Part shown: positions 1-11,100 of the stretch, one piece after another
Layout: each line of letters opens with the position of its first letter
Position numbering within the stretch: the stretch's first letter is position 1
From: Zygnema cylindricum
Lineage: Eukaryota; Streptophyta; Zygnematophyceae; Zygnematales; Zygnemataceae
Direction: 5' to 3'
Assembly: GCA_037447655.1 (NCBI GenBank)
Contig: JBBHKE010003410.1
Span: 334,106-398,105, forward strand
DNA length: 64,000 nucleotides
Translations under genes and position numbers: made by a program
The notes under the pieces: model-generated
The model's input: the letters and a program-made list of their open reading frames with translations, nothing else
Databases searched by the model: none
What the model was told of the DNA's origin: nothing

Positions 1-13
1 AATATAAATAACG

Positions 14-790
14 TTAAATACAACTACTAAACGACATGTTCCCTATTGCTTCCTTTTGAGTCAATCTTATAATTTTTCTTTTTCGGTCTCTCTCTACTTG
101 AATTCCCAAAATATATTTTGCTTCTCCCATATCTTTCATTTCAAATCTCCCCTTAAGATCGGTTTTCAGTTTATTAATTTTTTCCATTGATTTACTTAAA
201 ATAAGCAAATCATCAACATAAATTGCAATAAATATAATACCTTCCTCATCTTCAAAAACATAGATTGAGTGATCTGAGCTGATCTGGATATATCCCAGAC
301 CGGTAAGAAACTCATCAAGTTTCTTATTCCACTGTCGAGGCGCCTGTTTCAAACCGTAAAGGGATTTAATCAGCCGGCATACCTTACTCTCCTCTCCTTC
401 CTCCACAAATCCTTCGGGTTGTCGCATGAAGATCTCCTCTTCCAATTCTCTATGCAAAAAGGTTGTCTTGATGTCCATCTGGTGCACCTCCATGTCTTCC
501 GCTGCTGCTAGACTGAGAAGTATGTGGACGAAGGGAAATCAAACCACCAGGGCAAAGGTTTCCTCGTAACCGATTCCTTCTTTCTGTGTAAATCCTTTTG
601 CCACTAATCGGGCTTAGTAACGCTCAATGGTGTTATCCGGGTTCAGTTTTAATTTGAAAACCCACTTACAACCGATTGGTTTTCGGTTAGGTGGACAGTC
701 CACCAGCTCCCTAGTATCGACTGCCATAATTGAGGCCATCTCCTCATTGACGGCTTTCTTCCACCGATTTCTTTCTGGACAAGTCATCGC
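14..790 (-). pseudogene. copia reverse transcriptase, partial with in-frame stops
   Basis: The open part (14-493) carries the copia RT blocks: MDIKTTFLHRELEEEIFM, RLIKSLYGLKQAPRQW and the catalytic YVDDLLI, followed by MGEAKYILGIQVERD. Upstream codons (about 494-770) still spell the RT entry blocks, including CKWVFKLKLN and ARLVAKGFTQKEGIGY. A stop replaces the usual lysine before ARLV near 617, and another stop follows near 540. The RNase H domain is outside the window. Confidence 0.85.
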
Positions 791-1004
791 CTCTCAATAA
801 GTTTGAGGTTCATCTTGATAAGATAGTTTTGTTACCTTCTTAATAACTTGTTTTTCCTGCAATCTTTTGCTACTTCCCTTCCCCCCTCAAAATCTGTGGC
901 CGGAATAGATGGTTCTCGTGGGTTCTTTCGAAAAATCTCGGCTTCTCCCCTGTCCCTTGATTCTGAATCAGTTTCCACCACGTCTTCCGCTTTGGGTAGA
1001 GTTG

Positions 1005-2449
1005 TCACTGGAGTTTTCGCAGCCGAGTTCTTTTCAGTCTGATTTGTACCTGCAATATGTCATCTTCTCTAAAACCTGGATAGTTAGGAAGTTCAAAGTC
1101 ATCGGAATTTTCTGACTCAAATCTGATTTTTGTTGACTTTGTATACTTGAAGGGATACACGGACTTTCCTTCATCCATAACTACTAGATGCTTTATTAAG
1201 ATTATATCTTCCCTTTTTAGATCATAGACTCTATATCCTTTCAAATCCTCATCATATCCTAATATGTATCCCGGTTTTCCTTTAGGATCTAGCTTCCAAT
1301 TAGACCGATCTGTATCTAGACTGAATACTTGACTGCCGAAAACCTTCAAGTGAGATATATCTGGTTTTCGACCTGTCCATCTCTCATAAGGTGTTTGATC
1401 TTTTATAGCTGAAGTAAGAACTCTATTTTTGAGGTAATTAGCACAGTTCATTCCTTCGGCCCAAAACCTTTTTCCTATCTTCTTGTCCGACAACATACTT
1501 CTACACTATCACTTAGTGTCCTATTTAATCTTTCAGCTACCCCATTCTGTTCTGGGTTTTCTGGAACTGTCTTTTGGTGTAAGACTCCATCTTCCCTCAG
1601 AAAACCCTCAAACTGGTTAGAAGTATACTCTCCACCATTGTCAATCCTTACTCTCTTGATTGGAGTTTCATGGAGTTTTTCCCTCCATGCTTTATATTGT
1701 TTAAAACAATCCTAAGCTTTTGACTTGTTTTTCAAAAAATACACCCTAGAATACCGAGACCAATCATCAGTGATAGTCATCATAAATCTCTTCCCCCCCG
1801 GAGAGGGCACTTTAGCCGGTCCCCAAATATCTGTGTGTACTAAATCTATAATTTTTTCTCCCTTATCAGTGGTTGTTTTGGGAAAGGGTAATTTGTGTGT
1901 TTTACCTTGAGGACATCCACTACAATCACTTATATTATCACTCTCACTGAACTGAATCCCTTCCACCACTCCCATCTTTTTCATCTCTCTTAACTTATCT
2001 AGATTCACATGCCTAAGCCTCTTATGCCACATCATAATATCAGAAACACCAGCATAATAAAGTTTCTTTGTTTCATTACTTAAAATCAGCCTAAACATCC
2101 CTTCGCTACCTTTCTCATCAATGAAATAGACCTCTTCCTCAAAACTAGCAGTAAAGACTCCTTCCCTAGTGCTATTAAAAAAACCCTTATCATCTAATAC
2201 AGATGTAGAGATGAGGAATTTGTTCAGCTCCGGAATAAACAATACATCGGAGAATGTAACTATAGATGTCTTTCCTTCTACAAACACTTTCATATCTACC
2301 AATCCTACAAGAGTAGTAGTGACTATCCTCCCATCCCCGTACTCTATCTCTACGGTGGGAATCTTTCTTATCTTAGTGAACATGTGCTTATCGTTACACA
2401 TGTGCATAGAGGCACCTGAATCTATAATCCAATCTGCTTCACCTTTCAA
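1005..2449 (-). pseudogene. copia protease and integrase region, interrupted
   Basis: The open stretch 1712-2449 begins with a retroviral-type aspartic protease motif, WIIDSGAS. A GAG-pre-integrase domain follows with its zinc-binding H-x3-H and C-x2-C elements (around MWHKRLRHVN and DCSGCPQGK). It ends in the start of the integrase core (VHTDIWGPA, then MTITDDWSRY). The core continues, after a frame break near 1500-1710, in 1005-1496 (FWAEGMNCANYLKNR and the copia block YERWTGRKPDISHLKVFG). The break makes it non-functional as it stands. Confidence 0.85.
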
Positions 2450-2467
2450 TCCACCGTAAGCACATTT

Positions 2468-3583
2468 CTACTTTCGTGGAATTTCGACCTCGTTTTTCGC
2501 CTCGAACTCCTCATCCAATAGGAGCTCATCGTCCTCGTCCTCGGATTCTGCCTCATGCACCTGTGTCTTTAGGGCGTTTTTCTTTCCTCTCGGGGTTCCA
2601 CCGGTCTGCCCCTCCTTTAACCGAAGCTCGGTTAGCTTAGTGCACTCCGCCATATAGTGCCCCGGTTTCTTACAAAAATAACATAAACCTTTGGGAGCCC
2701 TTGGTCCGAACTCGTCGGTCTGATTTTTCTGCTCCCTTCCCCCATAGTTTCCGAACGGTCTTCGAGAATCCTTCTTCCTCAAATCGGTTGCAGCTTCCAA
2801 GGCTTGCCCACTCTTTCCTCCCCTTCGGATCTCAATCGTATTCTCCCGAACAAGAATCATCCCTACCAGTGAGTTCCATATCCACCTTGATTCCGGAAAG
2901 TCATGCACACGGTTGACTATGTTCTCGAACTCATCGGGTAACTTCATCAGTAAACAGTTAACCTTTTTTGTTTTTCACTAAAATCTTTTCCCGCACTCTC
3001 TAGTTCCATGAAGAGTGTAGCAAGCTCATTGCAAAAATCCAACATCTTCCCCCCTTTCTATACATATTCCTTAACTTTATGATCAGCCAACTGTTGTTGC
3101 TGAATCGTACCACTTCGGTACATCTCTATAAGAGCCATCCACAGATCGGATGCCCTTTCTACCTGCAAATGAGGACATGCAAGTGATTGAGTAAGATGGT
3201 GTAGGATGAAGTGCTTTGCCGCCATATTGTTGAAATCCCAGGTTTGAGTATCATTCTCCTCGTTCCTCGGAATCGGTGACATGAATGTTGAACCGGTTGG
3301 TATTGGTGTGGTTGTCTCCTTCTCCGCTCCTTTGTCCACCACCTCTCCTTTCTTTATCTCCTCCGTTGAAGATGAACCTGCTTTCTTTAAAATCTGCTTC
3401 CTTCAAACCCTGAAGGAATTCGCCTTCATCCTCCTCCCTCTCATGAAAAACCCTCTTTTTCTTTTTTAGCGTCCTACTCCTCCTCTCTACTCCTCCCCCC
3501 GCCTCACTTCCCTCTCCCTCCTTAACCGTTGCCTTTTTTCCCCTTCCTTCCTCACCTACTACCTGAAACTTTGAGACCTCCAT
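2468..3583 (-). pseudogene. copia gag, frameshifted, with zinc knuckle
   Basis: This is the capsid/nucleocapsid region of the copia element. The N-terminal part is in two overlapping frames (3251-3583 and 3058-3342). The second contains a copia-type gag stretch around the residues LWMALIEMY and ends at a stop near 3058. The C-terminal part (2468-2947) has a CCHC zinc knuckle, C-x2-C-x4-H-x4-C, reading CYFCKKPGHYMAEC, followed by an acidic tail (ESEDEDDELLLDEEFE). Several frame changes mean that no single gag protein can be made. The neighbouring protease begins immediately downstream in transcription order. Confidence 0.8.
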
Positions 3584-4382
3584 AAGTCCTCAGAGTGGAC
3601 TGCTTCCAAGAAGCCTCTAGGATAACCATGACCCCTTTGTGTTTCAGCAAGAATTACTGCCACCTTGGCAAACAAAAACTTTGACCACCTTCACCTTTGT
3701 AAATGCAAGACTCTCCTGAGTCGATAGCAAAAAGAATCTCTGAATTTGCTCTCCTGAGCAGTAAGTTATGGAGGGTCAAAGTTGACCTTTTGTACAGAAG
3801 CTCTCTGGGAGAGAATGTCCTATATACCAATTTTTCCTAAGTCTTATCTCTCTCACAAACTCTATCTACTGATGTACGGGCCAATCATATTACTCCTCCC
3901 TACACAAAAGTACAGCTGCCGGTGTACTTTCTATACAAATACTGTACGACATGTCCGAAATGTCGACACGTGGTATGTCCGGATTTGCTCCCTTAATCCT
4001 TGGAGATGTCGCGATCCAATGTCTTTCTGCCACGTGTCATCCAATGTGGCGATGACCACAAACCGCCGAAATCCTCTCCCGCGATCTCGGCATTCATTCC
4101 GGCCGTCTGATTAAATTCATATTTAATCTTAGCCGTAGTAAATACCTGCGCGGTATTCGTTTCGCTATCGAAACAAATGCGCGGTACTTGTTCCTTGTAC
4201 GTACCTTTAATCCGTACTTTTACATAACTGGATCTATGTATCCCGTACGCAGTTGTAGTTAAATGATTTATCCAACGTAATTATATATAAATAATTATCA
4301 AACCCTGTACTATGTATCGTTGGATTTAGACTTAACGGTTAGGACTACCGGCTACCGGCTATCTATCATTCCGTAGGTACCA

Positions 4383-4407
4383 GGATCAAATCCTGGTTCT
4401 GACTCCA
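4383..4407 (-). promoter_or_regulatory. candidate tRNA primer-binding site of the copia element
   Basis: On the minus strand this 25-mer begins TGGAGTCAGAACC, which resembles the usual copia site complementary to initiator tRNA-Met (TGGTATCAGAGCC). The resemblance continues into the tRNA T-arm: the plus strand forms a CCAGG/CCTGG stem with an ATCAAAT loop, and an A-first T-loop is typical of eukaryotic initiator tRNA. It sits about 800 bp upstream of gag, a normal leader length. No other tRNA arms are present, so it is not a tRNA gene. Confidence 0.5.
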
Positions 4408-5100
4408 ATCCTTTTAGTTAATAAACCGGTAAATAAACTAATCTATTTCCCGTAAATCTTTGGATAGCCTAGGCAGCCATGGCTCTAACTTCCACTTTAA
4501 CTTCCTAGTGATTGCGACAAGTGTGGGAGTTGGAGAGAGAATTCTGCCTCGGCTTCTTTCTGTATTTTAATTTAGACCTAGATTATACTTAAAAAGGAAC
4601 CATCCACCCTCCTCCCCCCACCATGTCCCCTTCCTCCTCCTTCCGTTTCATGTCCCTTTTTTTCTTTTATTTCACCTCCTCCTCCCTCCCCCACCTGATT
4701 TCCTCACTTGATCCCTGCCGGATTTTTCCTCCACTCACCTCTCTACTCCCAGATCCGATGCCTTTTCCCCTTCCTCCTTCTTCCTCCTTCATATTCCACC
4801 CACCTCTTTTCCTCCTTCCTTATACCCCTCTTTTTTACCCCTACTTCCCTCTCCCTCCCAACCATCAATTTTTCCCCTTCTTTCCTCACCTACTACCTCC
4901 TCCTCCCTACTCACCTCAACAGATGCCTCCTTTTCCTTTCCTTCTCTCTCTCCTCTTTCCCATCCAATAGCTAACAGGGTTGCCGCCTCCCGTTGCCTCG
5001 CTAACTCTTCCGCCGTTGCCGTGACAAGGGGAGGATAGCGACCGCTTCTAGCCCTCACGGTACGTGGTCGCCTACATTGCTTGTCCCTAGCCTCCATGGC
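4408..5100. other. gene-free; possible copia 5' LTR merging into a pyrimidine-rich tract
   Basis: The copia 5' LTR should begin here, but I cannot place its ends. From about 4605 to 4970 the plus strand is almost pure C/T (TCC-rich), which produces long low-complexity open frames on both strands. A 102-codon minus frame (4789-5097) starts MEARDKQCRRPRTVRARSGR and then dissolves into the purine-rich complement of the tract. I do not recognise it and do not call it a gene. Confidence 0.4.
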
Positions 5101-5239
5101 GTACCTTCAAATACGCGTGTAAAAAAGAACTGAAGAGGACGCGGCTAAGAAAAAAATGAAACTAAACAATGATTTCATAAAACCCTACTTTAATACTGTA
5201 AAAAAATACGATTTCGTGCGAGTGGTACTTACCTTATGT

Positions 5240-5945
5240 ATGGTCGTGCAATGAAGTATTTCATCGCCTTACCCATGCGTTCGACTATTCCAACGGTGGG
5301 GCGACAAAACGTAACAATATGTTCCACATTTCATTTACCACGCGGTTTCAATATTGGACGTCGTCGCTTGTTCGACATTTATTAGACGTTACGTTACAAT
5401 GACGCCTACACGAATAACCGACTTGAAGCCTTGTTTGGAAACTTCCAACGTTAAGGCGACGATGCATTGTCGTCGCCTTTTCCATTTCTCCAACATTTCC
5501 CAAAACTCCGGTGTATCCGCCTTAAATTCCCCACATTCACGCAACGACACCATGTCGTCGCAGGTCCATAGGTTTGACTTACAACAAAAATATTATTCCC
5601 CTAAAAACACAACCAACCATGATAACGACACGAGGTGGAAGAAGGAAATATTAGGGCATACACAAACATGCAATACGAGGGAGTTACAATCAAAAATAAA
5701 AAATATTCAGTAACAAAAATTCAATTACAAACACTAGGAAAATGCGACACATAAATTAGGCAACCGGGGATTGCAATATGAAGGTAAGAACAATGGTAAA
5801 AGATCTTACTTGTACGATACACCCCCGTAAAGTGTTGCGGGAACTTCTTAATAGTCCTCGGGACCTTTCTATTCTCAAGACAATCTGCGATCATCCAATT
5901 GATTACACGAAGTCGAGTAATCTTCGTTGAAACTTGCTGAAGTTT
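5240..5945 (-). pseudogene. possible decayed DNA-transposon coding remnant
   Basis: Minus-strand frames retain protein-like stretches broken by stops and frameshifts. These are RVINWMIADCLENRKVPRTI (about 5830-5930), TPEFWEMLEKWKRRRQCIV (about 5460-5525) and TVGIVERMGKAMKYFIARPY (about 5237-5300). The last resembles the region ahead of the DDE core in PIF/Harbinger-type transposases (a TVSR...YIRP-like pattern). The match is from memory and weak, there is no DDE triad, and terminal repeats were not found. Confidence 0.25.
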
Positions 5946-6245
5946 TCAGACCGACACCGAGACATTCCCGTATTTATCACACGGTGAGTCCAGATTTCCG
6001 GTAATAGCCCCTTCCATGAGGGGGTCCACATCGGGTGATTCTAGTTCTTCATTCGGTGGGTCGGGTCCTTGGGTTTCCATGTCCTCTACAGCAAGAGGTG
6101 GCACTAATCCATCCGTAGCGGTGTTTTTCGACCCAAAAAATGTGGTAATATGGGAAGTAATGGGCCACATATTTGCAAATATAAAAAAAAATGTCTTGAC
6201 AGAAAAAGGATACAAATCAAATATAGGGATGCAAAAGCCTAGGTA

Positions 6246-6960
6246 AATGGAGAATGTGGTAAGAGAGTGCCATTGTTGGACTGAACGCCGGATATATATA
6301 CCAAATAAAAAAAAAAAAATTGGGACAAAAAGGAGGGAAACCTTTCCTCAAACTTTCGGTTTTCAAAATTTGAATTTTAATATTTGGCGTGTCAGTGGGT
6401 TAACCCAATATTTTAGACGACAGAGAAAGCGGGAAAGTTTCAAAATTTTTGTCAGTTTCGAGGGAGGGAGGCGACGGACGATTTTCATGAAAGAGCCATG
6501 GTAACTGCCTGCTCCTAATTGTATGTACGGAACGTTTTTGGAATGGCGGCGGGTATGAAAAGCGGTTTTTGTCACGTCGTGCTGGAGCCGTAATGTTTGC
6601 GTGGATGTAAAATTGACCACGTGTAATTTTAAGCGACCAATCAAAATAAGCTTGAGACGAGGTGGTTGTTGTGATTGTACAATTTGGACCAATTTAGAAT
6701 TACGGTTTACTCTAATACGTCATAACATTAACGCTAATACCGGTCACACGCCGTAGAGACAAACAGAAGTGCAACCATTTTAGAGTTAACACACATATTA
6801 GCATAAATTCACTCTAATTAAACAAAACATCGCGACATTATTAGCGTAAATAACCCTTATTAACGTACATTATCGAGGTACAACGGACAAGCGACCAACT
6901 TTTTATACAACAAGCGTTGCGTTAACATTACAACCGTACAAATTACACTTCTTACAACTG
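6246..6960. other. gene-free, AT-rich
   Basis: No gene was recognised. Open frames at 6247-6504 (+) and 6363-6692 (-) are short and have no familiar motif. From about 6710 the sequence is rich in TTAGCG/CGCTAA words, as in the MITE family ending at 7259, and may hold its decayed left half. Confidence 0.4.
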
Positions 6961-7009
6961 GACAAAAAATATAAACTTTACGGCGTAGCGCCGACGCTTA
7001 ACTGTGATA

Positions 7010-7259
7010 AAATAGTCTGACATGTACGTATGAATGTTTTACGTGACGGCGTACGATTTAAAAATAATTGTACGGGTATAATTATTAGTGTTTCCATGAT
7101 TGCGACCGACATTTATTTGTTTCAGAGACCCAAATTAGCATTAGTAAACAATTAGAATGTATGTTTTTTTCCAAAAAATTCAAATTCTTAATTAGCGTAC
7201 ACCACGCTAAATAATAGGATACGCTAATCAAACGTACACGCTAATAGCGATTGGCGGTG
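7010..7259 (+). mobile_element. TA-flanked MITE, right half (CCAATCGC subtype)
   Basis: This ends in the family's right terminus, CGCTAATAGCGATTGGCGGTG, followed by the TA target dinucleotide at 7260-7261. The preceding 240 bp match the right halves of the copies at 39592-40138 and 41031-41594. Shared landmarks include the sequence around CGACATTTATTTGT, AACAATTAGAATGTATG and CTTAATTAGCGTA. The left terminal repeat was not found. A full copy would begin near 6.7 kb, where only scattered family-like words remain. Confidence 0.7.
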
Positions 7260-7263
7260 TAGT

Positions 7264-8109
7264 GGTTCCATTTCATGAACCATATTTCAAACAAAAAGAA
7301 AAAGAATCCTGGAAGAACAGAAATATGTGAAAAAAATATTTTTCCGGCTGTTTTAAGCGAGTCAATGTTTGCTCTCCAGCATTAACTCCAAAATCTGGGC
7401 GAATCAGAATCCTTCTCGTGACTGCAAGAGACGCGTTTTTTTACATTTTCACGGGCAGCTTTCTTTTTTTCCCCCCCAAATTGCGGGCATAAAACATTTT
7501 AGGTCCGCCAGATCCAGTGGCTATATGCCAATCATTTGAGCTTATACAGGTGAATCCTAGAGTCTCTTTTTGTCTTTTTGTCTTTTTGTTTTTTATGTCT
7601 CATCGCCATTTTTAGTCAAATAAAACAAAACCGGAAATGCACATCGTCCTAATGTGAACCCTAGTTTTCAGTCCAGTTACAGATTGACGACACGTCATCA
7701 ATAATATCTGAGCTGTATATTGATAAAAGGACCGTACTTTCCAGTCGCGTCAATATCGGCAGGACAATATTTCCACGTCATTCCGTACATGATATCACTG
7801 ACTCGAAGCCGGACAGCTTTTATTCTGACTTTGATTTTTCTGTTCTGCAGTCTGGCACAAAACCGACAAAAATAAAATTTCGTGCGTCAATCATTGAATG
7901 TGGTCAATAGTAGCACACGTCGTACTTTATACTTAAGCGGTTTTTCCGGCGTTCAGAAATTTTGGATTTTTGCGAGAGGGGCATCTTTGGCAGGCGACAA
8001 AGGCTCGTACGGCTTGGACCACCAGCTTTAATGATTAAATGTAGTCGTACGGCTAACAGCTGTCGGACTGTAAAATCGAATTGGGCTATGCATGTAAAGC
8101 TCTCTTAGG
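7264..8109. other. gene-free spacer
   Basis: I see no gene, RNA or clear repeat here. The sequence is AT-rich with many GTAC/CGTAC words, which are common throughout the spacers of this window. Confidence 0.4.
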
Positions 8110-8129
8110 TTTTTTTTTTTTTGGGTGGG

Positions 8130-8160
<31 letters not shown>
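8110..8160. repeat. poly(T) tract
   Basis: Two T runs (8110-8122 and 8132-8160) are separated by a G-rich decanucleotide. This could be a poly(A) tail of a minus-strand retroposon or simple slippage. I recognise no retroposon body beside it. The plus-strand open frame crossing it is an artefact of the run. Confidence 0.7.
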
Positions 8161-8163
<3 letters not shown>

Positions 8164-11100
8164 TTTTGAAACCGTTGGATTGTCGGAAAACTCTTGGGGG
8201 CTTCGACCTATTGGTCCCCCAAAGCAGTGCTGTGTTTTTACTGGTGTCCCTAAAATGACTAAACGTTTTAATGTGGTCTATTCGTGTGAAAACTCGTTTA
8301 AACTATGTAAATCCACGGCTCAAAACGTAGACGAAATGTCACGTTTCACACATCTTCTGACACTTTATTTTTAGGTGCCGGATGTTGAATTTCTTCAAAA
8401 GTACGTGTGAAGGTGTACTTTAATTACAAACAGATGTATTTGTTAAGAATATTAATAATAGTACGGCACTGTACGGTCGATAATAAAATTCTGTAATATG
8501 CCTCATTTTTCGTCTGATCTAACTGCACCCTAATAATTAGAAAAATGACAGAATGTACCTTGCCTGCAGTTTAATCTTCTTTGCAATTTTCAAAGTTTTA
8601 ACGGTTTTCTGTGTCTGTAATAGTTCAAATAGCAGTTTAAACAAGCTAAAACGAGATTAGGGTTTCCAGGTACAAAAGGTTTTCTCAGAACACTGCCCGA
8701 AACGGCCCTCCAAGATACTTTTCGCTGATTGGTCTATTTATGGCCTACGGATGCGAATCCCGAAGCCATAAATCGCCGAATCATTAAAAGCGCGCGTGAA
8801 ATGACAGTTTTGGGGGCCGAATGGGCCGAAGCCCTGGGTGTCATTGTCACCTTGTGGTCGGTAATGTCGGTGACACGTGTTGGATAATGAACTTCCTCAG
8901 CTGGTGCCTGAAATGTCACGTCCTGTACGGATGAGTGTCACGCGACGCGATGCTCTCGCATAAACTCATAGGTTTTCAATTTTTCATCATAGATGAAAAG
9001 TAGGGATTTTAGTACAATATGTTTTTTAAATGTAAATTAAACATGTGCGTATGTTATTTTAAAATGTTTACAATATGGTAGGACACCGGCACCCATTAGA
9101 ATGACGTAAAATAGCGTCATAAATGAATGTAATTTTTCGGGTTAGGAAAATCTGACGTACGTCGGTTCTTAACATTAGCACATCGCCGGACGCTAACCTC
9201 ATTTAATGTGAGACGTGGCTAGAATTTTCCTGACCTCTGCAATTTTAAACTGCATGTTATTTGGGATTTTTTCGCACTAAACATAGTTTACTACTTCAGT
9301 GCATACATTACCGGACTAAACCGCACTTCTAGTCTATGGTAGGCCCCTATTCATAGAGTACGGTTTCTGGTCTGCAAAAAACCATATAGTATGGTAGTTA
9401 AAATTTAGGATTGCACTTAAATAGATGTAGAATCGTATTCATTCAATGTACCAAAGGAAGAATTGTCATATTATCCATCTTAAAAAATACCCTTTGCAGT
9501 TTTAGCTATTCCATTCGCGGCAATATTTTTTTTCTATTCCGCTTGCGGCTTTTTGTTCTCTTTTTGGTCCTTTCTTGTGAGATTTGTTGTCCCCAACGTT
9601 GTTACAAAAATTATTTTGTCGCCCGTCGTCATCAAACGTGACGTATTATTACATCATAATGCCAAGGTCAACGGTGACGTTTTCGTACGAAACTATGAGG
9701 CTTGCATGGTGTGCACACCCACAATACGCAAATATGGACACTTTTTAATCTTTTTTTTTTTACACTAAACACGCGTATTGTCAACATCCTCCTTTTAACC
9801 ATGCAAAAAAACAAGTAAACACATCCTATCGTGGTCATAGGAGTCAAGTCCAAAGCCCCAAAAGAGATCGACTAGCCGACTTTTCTACTAACAAATAATC
9901 CTTCCCTGTGGTCGAAAGCGATGTTGGCAACAAGCTAGTTAATGTTTTAGGCTTATCGACTCTTATGAAGGAAAGAAAAAAAGAGGGTGGAGGTAGTAGG
10001 CAATCAAGTATAGTGGACGTTCAAGTAAAACAACGAGTAAGGATGGGAACTATCACGTGCGAGTCAACACGTTTTCGAAGGAGTCCACGATCCTCCACGA
10101 ATGGCCTTCACACTTTGTTGGGTTTCAAGCATCCTCTCTCTTTCTTGCGGGAGGGTTGAGTGAGTGTTAATGCTAGGTTTGGTGACCGCTGCTCACCTCA
10201 GGAGTTGGTGCCTTATTGCTTGCACGGTTTTCTCTTGATTTTTGGACAAGGATACACATGTTCTTGCTACTGACATCCTCGTGTTTCGAACTGTGTCTTA
10301 TCCTTCCCACAATTTCTTCCTAGGCCGGCCTCATCTATTCCACCCCTTAATCTAGCGGATACGGTGGTTTTCTTCGTTGTCATCACCAAACCTCGTATGA
10401 GTGCCCAAGATTATTTTTTGGTAAGGTTAACTACACCATTCGATTCGAGCTTCTCGAGGCGCTTACATCTATCATGTGCCCGGTTTGGAGCTTTGTTACT
10501 GGCAATACTTATTTTTTACACTCTACGCTTCAAACCTCCTCATTTCACCACTGCCCTCTTGGTCTCCCTCGTCCACCTTTGCTCCGCTCTCTCGTTTGCT
10601 CGTGCGACAGTGTCATTCAGCCCCATGGCATCCGTTTGCCTCATTGCTCCCATGGAGAAGAGTTTATTCAACCACAGGACAATGTTGGGACTATTGCTCC
10701 GGAGGGTTGGTATTGTGTTTGTCGAGAGGTGTCACATGTTATTCCATCACAGTGGATCGACACTGTTTTGCTCGACGGTCACTGATGTATTCTAGACATT
10801 GTTTTAGGGTTCTATACCTCGGTCACAGTCGGTGGTTAGTGGGCTCAACTTGTTGGAGAGCCGCTTGGTAAGCGGCTAATATGGAGCGAGTTTATGCACA
10901 CCGCGAAGCTGGGAATATTTTTTCTTCTGGTGGTGGCCAAGATCATTGGTCCTTTCAGAGTTGCTTTGAATAAGTTCCTTTGTGCTTGTGCTCGGCCACT
11001 GGAACCCTCCTGCTATTGTTGCTATTAATGCTATTGCTATTACTTACTTTTGTTACTGCTTTCTCCTGTCCTCGTTAAGGTCTTGCTGGTTAGATTCTTG

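Larger units (their letters stand above)
1..4407 (-). mobile_element. Ty1/copia LTR retrotransposon, 5' portion, degenerate, truncated by the window edge
   Basis: Read on the minus strand from right to left, the order is a tRNA-type primer-binding site near 4407, an untranslated leader, gag with a zinc knuckle, aspartic protease, integrase and reverse transcriptase. Protease-integrase-RT is the Ty1/copia order (gypsy elements have RT before integrase). The RNase H end and 3' LTR lie beyond base 1. The element is dead: gag is split into shifted frames, integrase is interrupted between about 1500 and 1710, and RT has in-frame stops. I could not fix the 5' LTR, which should lie to the right of 4407; no TG..CA boundary was convincing. 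Confidence 0.88.

Noticed and set aside
4366-4410. Possible tRNA gene
   Set aside because: Only a T-arm and acceptor 3' strand are present; there is no anticodon arm or 5' acceptor strand upstream.
4623-4974. Hydrophobic plus frames resembling membrane proteins
   Set aside because: A pure pyrimidine tract encodes Ser/Pro/Phe/Leu in every frame.
10364-10871. Three overlapping plus frames of 100-143 codons
   Set aside because: All arise from the same C/T-biased stretch in three frames; none has a family motif.
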